Source: JAFLBI01 sp964616465
GTDB lineage: Bacteria > Bacteroidota > Bacteroidia > Chitinophagales > Chitinophagaceae
Assembly (NCBI GenBank): GCA_964616465.1
Contig: CAZTTO010000013.1
Span: 1 to 64,000, forward strand
Direction: 5' to 3'
Length of the DNA: 64,000 nt
Shown here: positions 60,512 through 64,000 of the stretch, piece after piece
How positions within the stretch are numbered: the stretch's first letter is position 1
Layout of the letters: the number at the start of each line of letters is the position of its first letter
The notes under the pieces: model-generated
Told to the model about the DNA's origin: nothing
The model's database searches: none
Seen by the model: only the letters and a program-made list of their open reading frames with translations
Made by a program: the position numbers and the translations under genes

Positions 60512-61882
60512 ATGGCAAGTCTCGAATCTGCTTTACAATCGTGGCAAAATGCTCCAGGTTTTGATAAACAGGCTTGGCTATCAGCGCATGCAGAAGCTGC
60601 ACCTGTTACTATACGTGTGAATGCAGAAAAAAATGTGCAAGTCAAGCAATTGTTTCCAGATTTAATTGGGGCAAAAGTACCCTGGTGCAACAATGCGTTT
60701 CAGCTAACAGAACGCCCCTCTTTTGTGCATCATCCGGCTTGGCATGCAGGAGGTTTTTATGTGCAAGAAGCTAGTAGTATGTTTCTTTGGCATGTACTTG
60801 AAACATTGAAGTTGCCAAAAGTTGGATTGAAAGTACTTGATTTGTGTGCAGCTCCTGGTGGCAAATCAACCCTATTGGCTTCTTATTTTGTCAACAGTCT
60901 TTTAGTTAGTAATGAGGTTATCAAAAGCAGGAATGCTATTTTGGTAGAAAATCTCACAAAATGGGGTGGGTATAATACTGTAGTAGTGCAAAATGATCCC
61001 GCACAAATTGGAAAGCTCCAGCATTTTTTTGATTGTGTAGTTGTGGATGCTCCCTGCAGTGGAAGTGGGTTATTTAGAAAAGATCAGGAAGCGCTGGCTA
61101 ATTGGACAGAAGAGCAGGTTTTTCACTGTCAAGCTCGACAAAAAAGAATACTAGAGGATATTTGGCCTTCAGTTAAACCTGGTGGCTATTTGGTTTATTC
61201 TACTTGCTCCTATTCGCAGGAGGAAAATGAAGATATGGTTGATTTTTTACTAGAACATGAGGATGCTACTAGTTTGTCAATCCCTGTTCCAGATGATTGG
61301 GGTATTACTGTATCGTCATCCAAACAAAAGGAAGGAAGTAGTTACCGCTTTTGGCCGCACAAAGTTCAAGGAGAAGGATTTTTCTTAGCAGTGATTCAAA
61401 AGCGGAACAATAAAATGGATTACTCTTCTTCACTTTCAACAAGGAAAATTCAACCAATTCCAAATAAGCAAGCAATTTTAACAAATCAGATGGTGTCAAA
61501 TACAGAGGAAATGCATCTATTTAATGAAGCTAATATCATTCGTATGATACCTACTTCTTTTTTAGAGGCATTGGAAATTTTAGCTGCTCATGTTTACATT
61601 AAAAAAGCAGGTGTAGCTTTGGGCGAGTGGAAGGGACAGTCATGGATTCCGCACCATGAATATGCATTGAGTGGGGCGGTATTGGATAACTATCCACGTA
61701 TGAATTTAAATACCCATGATGCTTTGCAATATTTAATGAGAAAGGATTTTTTTGCAGAGGGATTACAACTGGGGTGGAACAGTGTTTGGCATGATGGCTT
61801 ATGTTTGGGTTGGGCTAAGGTGCTTCCAAACAGAATCAATAATTATTATCCAAATTCTTGGAGAATTTTAAAAGATATTTGA
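60512..61882 (+). CDS. RsmF-like 16S rRNA m5C methyltransferase
   Basis: 456 residues from ATG 60512; a TTG at 60488 is an earlier open codon. SAM motif DLCAAPGGKSTLLA near 111-124, motif IV VVDAPCSGSGLFRK and motif VI STCSYSQEENEDMV with both catalytic cysteines. The C-terminal 150 residues match the PUA-like extension of RsmF/NSUN-type enzymes. Acts on 16S rRNA C1407 in E. coli; target here inferred. Confidence 0.88.
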   Translation: MASLESALQSWQNAPGFDKQAWLSAHAEAAPVTIRVNAEKNVQVKQLFPDLIGAKVPWCNNAFQLTERPSFVHHPAWHAGGFYVQEASSMFLWHVLETLKLPKVGLKVLDLCAAPGGKSTLLASYFVNSLLVSNEVIKSRNAILVENLTKWGGYNTVVVQNDPAQIGKLQHFFDCVVVDAPCSGSGLFRKDQEALANWTEEQVFHCQARQKRILEDIWPSVKPGGYLVYSTCSYSQEENEDMVDFLLEHEDATSLSIPVPDDWGITVSSSKQKEGSSYRFWPHKVQGEGFFLAVIQKRNNKMDYSSSLSTRKIQPIPNKQAILTNQMVSNTEEMHLFNEANIIRMIPTSFLEALEILAAHVYIKKAGVALGEWKGQSWIPHHEYALSGAVLDNYPRMNLNTHDALQYLMRKDFFAEGLQLGWNSVWHDGLCLGWAKVLPNRINNYYPNSWRILKDI

Positions 61883-61884
61883 GT

Positions 61885-62832
61885 ATGAAAAAGTGGAATA
61901 TGAAGACTTGGATGTTGATTATGTTGACATTTTGCTTCTTAGAATTAGGTGCGCAATCGAGGGTGCTTGTTCAAGGAACCCCGTCGAAATGGTATGTAAC
62001 ACATACTGTTGCTCCTCAAGAGAGTTTATACCAACTTTCTCAAAAATTTCAGGTGCCTGTTAAAGAGCTGGCATCATTTAATAAAATTAAAGAAAATGCT
62101 GGATTGAGGGTGGGTGATGAAATCAAAATACCCTTGAATAAAGAAAATTTTATTCAGAATAGTACTGAACAACAAGGTTGGTTTACCCCTTTGTATCATG
62201 AAGTGAAAAAAGGCGAAAGCTTGTTCGCAATTGGACAGAAATATCAAGGTGTTAAAACAGATCAATTGTTGAGAATGAATAAAATGACTCAGCCTCAAAT
62301 TAAAACAGGTGATCAAGTTATAGTTGGGTACTTAAAAGCAGGTAAGCAATCCTTGCAAATGGATGCTCCCATGGAAACTAAATCAGAAGTAACAACTACC
62401 AACACAACTCAATCGGAAGTCAAGAAAGTTGAGTCTACAAGTGTAACTCCAACACCTACTCCTGCACCTAAAAAAGAATCGACTCAAGTAAACAATTCAA
62501 AAGTTTCATCTGGCGAAGGATATTTTGCGCGCTTATATCCAGCAGCAGAAGCAGGAACAACACAACAGTTTAAAACAGGTGATGCACATGTTTTTAAAAG
62601 CATTAGTGGATGGGAAAATAAAAAGTACTACGTATTAATGAATGATGTTGCAGAAGGAACCTTAGTTAGAATCACATCCATGAATAATAAGTCAGTTTGT
62701 GCAAAAGTTTTAGGTCCACTACCCGAAGGAAAGTCAAGTCAGGGTTTAATCTTAAGAATGAGTAATGCTGCTGCAGCTGCTTTAGGAATGGGTGAAGAAA
62801 AATTTGCAGTGAATGTTACTTACTTTCAATAA
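61885..62832 (+). CDS. Exported double-LysM protein
   Basis: 315 residues from ATG 61885 (signal MKTWMLIMLTFCFLELGAQ). Two LysM domains (HTVAPQESLYQLSQKFQVPV and HEVKKGESLFAIGQKYQGVK), a Thr/Pro/Lys-rich linker about 155-210, and a C-terminal beta-barrel-like segment of the kind seen in RlpA-like proteins. Likely binds peptidoglycan. It ends inside the convergent fmt gene by 17 bases. Confidence 0.85.
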   Translation: MKKWNMKTWMLIMLTFCFLELGAQSRVLVQGTPSKWYVTHTVAPQESLYQLSQKFQVPVKELASFNKIKENAGLRVGDEIKIPLNKENFIQNSTEQQGWFTPLYHEVKKGESLFAIGQKYQGVKTDQLLRMNKMTQPQIKTGDQVIVGYLKAGKQSLQMDAPMETKSEVTTTNTTQSEVKKVESTSVTPTPTPAPKKESTQVNNSKVSSGEGYFARLYPAAEAGTTQQFKTGDAHVFKSISGWENKKYYVLMNDVAEGTLVRITSMNNKSVCAKVLGPLPEGKSSQGLILRMSNAAAAALGMGEEKFAVNVTYFQ

Positions 62833-63763
62833 GATGGGCATAGCCTCTCAAGAAAGTAGCAGTATCCATTTTCTTTTTCCCTTCCAGCTGTAATTCTTGC
62901 ACTATAATCCATCCGTCGCTTGTAGCAAATTCAAGAATTGTTTTTCCATCAGAATGAACGCTACCTACAGTTTTATTATGCGCTTCTTTTTTGTAGGTCG
63001 CTTTGTGAATTTTCAACTTTTTATCCTGAACTGTTGTAAAGGCAGATGGGTGTGGCGCTAAGCCACGAATTAAATTGTGAATATTCTCTGAAGTATCATT
63101 CCAATGAATGACGCATGTTTCGGTAAAAATTTTAGGGGCATGGTATGCAGCGTCTTCGATATTCTGTTGCGGTGTAGGCAGTAAATTTCCTTTAGCAAGT
63201 TGATCCAGCGTTTCAATCAACAATTCAGCACCCACAATTTTTAATTCATTGTACAAATCTCCCGTAGTAGCATTGGGTAAAATGGGAACCGACTTTTGTA
63301 ATAAGATATCCCCTGTATCTATCACATGCTTTAATTGGAAAGTGGTTACGCCAGTCGTTTTTTCACCACGAATGACCGCCCAGTGAATGGGGGCAGCTCC
63401 GCGAAATTTTGGAAGCAAAGAGCCGTGAACATTTATAGTACCTAAGGGTGGCATGTTCCATACAATTTCTGGTAACATTCTAAATGCAACCACAATTTGT
63501 ATATCTGCTTTTAATTCTCTCAGCTGCTCAATAAATTCTGGTGATTTAAGAGATGCTGGCTGAAGAACGGAAAGATGATGTTCAAGTGCAAACTTTTTAA
63601 CGTCACTTTGTTGCAGTTGCATGCCTCTGCCAGCTGGTTTATCGGGTGCAGTTACAACGCCAACAATATTTGCACCAGCTTCGACTAGGGCTTGTAATGA
63701 TGCCACAGCAAAGTCGGGCGTACCCATAAAAACAATTCTCCAATCTTGAAATCTCTTTAGCAT
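62816..63763 (-). CDS. fmt: Methionyl-tRNA formyltransferase
   Basis: 315 residues from ATG 63763 (MLKRFQDWRIVFMGTPDFA); an upstream ATG at 63784 is less likely. Markers: GTPDFAVASLQAL, VTAPDKPAGRGMQL, INVHGSLLPKFRGAAPIHWA and DTGDIL. Formylates initiator Met-tRNA. Both genes of the convergent overlap are intact. Confidence 0.95.
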   Translation of the reverse strand: MLKRFQDWRIVFMGTPDFAVASLQALVEAGANIVGVVTAPDKPAGRGMQLQQSDVKKFALEHHLSVLQPASLKSPEFIEQLRELKADIQIVVAFRMLPEIVWNMPPLGTINVHGSLLPKFRGAAPIHWAVIRGEKTTGVTTFQLKHVIDTGDILLQKSVPILPNATTGDLYNELKIVGAELLIETLDQLAKGNLLPTPQQNIEDAAYHAPKIFTETCVIHWNDTSENIHNLIRGLAPHPSAFTTVQDKKLKIHKATYKKEAHNKTVGSVHSDGKTILEFATSDGWIIVQELQLEGKKKMDTATFLRGYAHLIESK

Positions 63764-63790
63764 TTGCCAAAAGTATGACTTCAAATAGAG

Positions 63791-64000
63791 TTATTCAAAG
63801 TCGGGGTATAAAAGGTATTTCTTTCGAATAGTCTTAAAGGCTGTAAGTTTTGGTTGCCAGCCTGCTTTTATTTGGTCTTCTGTTTTGCCTGCTACAATCT
63901 CAGACATCATATCGTAGCCAGCAAGTTTGTTGAAAAAATAATCTGTTGGCTTTTTAGATCTGGGATGTAAAAAAAAGCTGTCTTTGTTTGGAAATAACTT
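63791..64000 (-). CDS. DUF1343/NamZ-like protein, C-terminal part (runs off the window)
   Basis: Only 69 residues are visible, reading from the right edge to a stop at 63791. The ending LAGYDMMSEIVAGKTEDQIK followed by AFKTIRKKYLLYPDFE is the typical end of DUF1343 proteins, now linked to exo-beta-N-acetylmuramidase (NamZ) in cell-wall recycling. The start and catalytic region lie outside. Confidence 0.78.
   Translation of the reverse strand, partial: KLFPNKDSFFLHPRSKKPTDYFFNKLAGYDMMSEIVAGKTEDQIKAGWQPKLTAFKTIRKKYLLYPDFE

Noticed and set aside
62816..62832. Frameshift at the LysM/fmt junction
   Set aside because: Both genes keep complete, family-typical ends; it is an ordinary 17-base convergent overlap, as is the 34-base overlap at 32109-32142.

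Overview
The window is AT-rich DNA from a member of the Bacteroidota, most likely family Chitinophagaceae. This rests on the protein families present (DUF5723, SIMPL, TIGR03643, split three-gene PntAA/PntAB/PntB, TAnnTTTG-type promoters), on genes that lack Shine-Dalgarno sequences, and on the style of the S10/spc ribosomal cluster. The genus call is inference.

Layout. (1) 1-15300 is an accessory island. Its left edge is a tandem array of tRNA-like 3' fragments with a small GIY-YIG nuclease gene lodged between copies, followed by a frameshifted gene relic that may be a serine recombinase. A minus-strand block follows: an HTH/Fic 'mobile mystery' pair, a type III restriction-modification system (mod, a broken ORF6N gene, res), a PD-(D/E)XK nuclease-like protein, then a three-gene module of an unrecognised protein, a two-HKD phospholipase D-like protein and a SNF2-type helicase. 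The last three look like a DNA-defence module that I cannot match to a named system. (2) 15327-18182 holds a DASS-family transporter and an outer-membrane protein. (3) 18412-32142 is the S10-spc ribosomal operon from rpsJ to secY and map. It starts from its own promoter and stops after map, without infA, rpmJ, rpsM, rpsK, rpsD, rpoA or rplQ. It has an unusually long, hairpin-rich spacer between rpsJ and rplC and several hairpin terminators inside the operon. (4) 32109-38980 is housekeeping: rpsA, an HAD phosphatase, a SIMPL protein, an acyltransferase, a thioesterase and a dipeptide epimerase. (5) 39006-43234 is a light/flavin cluster: two photolyase/cryptochrome-like proteins, a flavin reductase and TIGR03643, with a divergent SDR. 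(6) 43317-56754 mixes metabolism (proline dehydrogenase, thyA, folA, a GH5 glycosidase) with a signalling cluster of three NarL-type regulators, one lone receiver and two sensor kinases. One of the kinases has lost its phospho-accepting histidine. (7) 56792-64000 holds a methyltransferase, the transhydrogenase operon, an RsmF-like rRNA methyltransferase, a LysM protein, fmt and the end of a DUF1343/NamZ gene.

The strongest second-look items are the SNF2/PLD/unknown module, the three operator-like repeats spaced exactly 33 bp apart upstream of the HTH/Fic pair, the degenerate histidine kinase, the structured rpsJ-rplC spacer, the tRNA-like array with its GIY-YIG gene, and the photolyase lacking Fe-S ligands. 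All functions come from reading motifs by eye; no database search was run.
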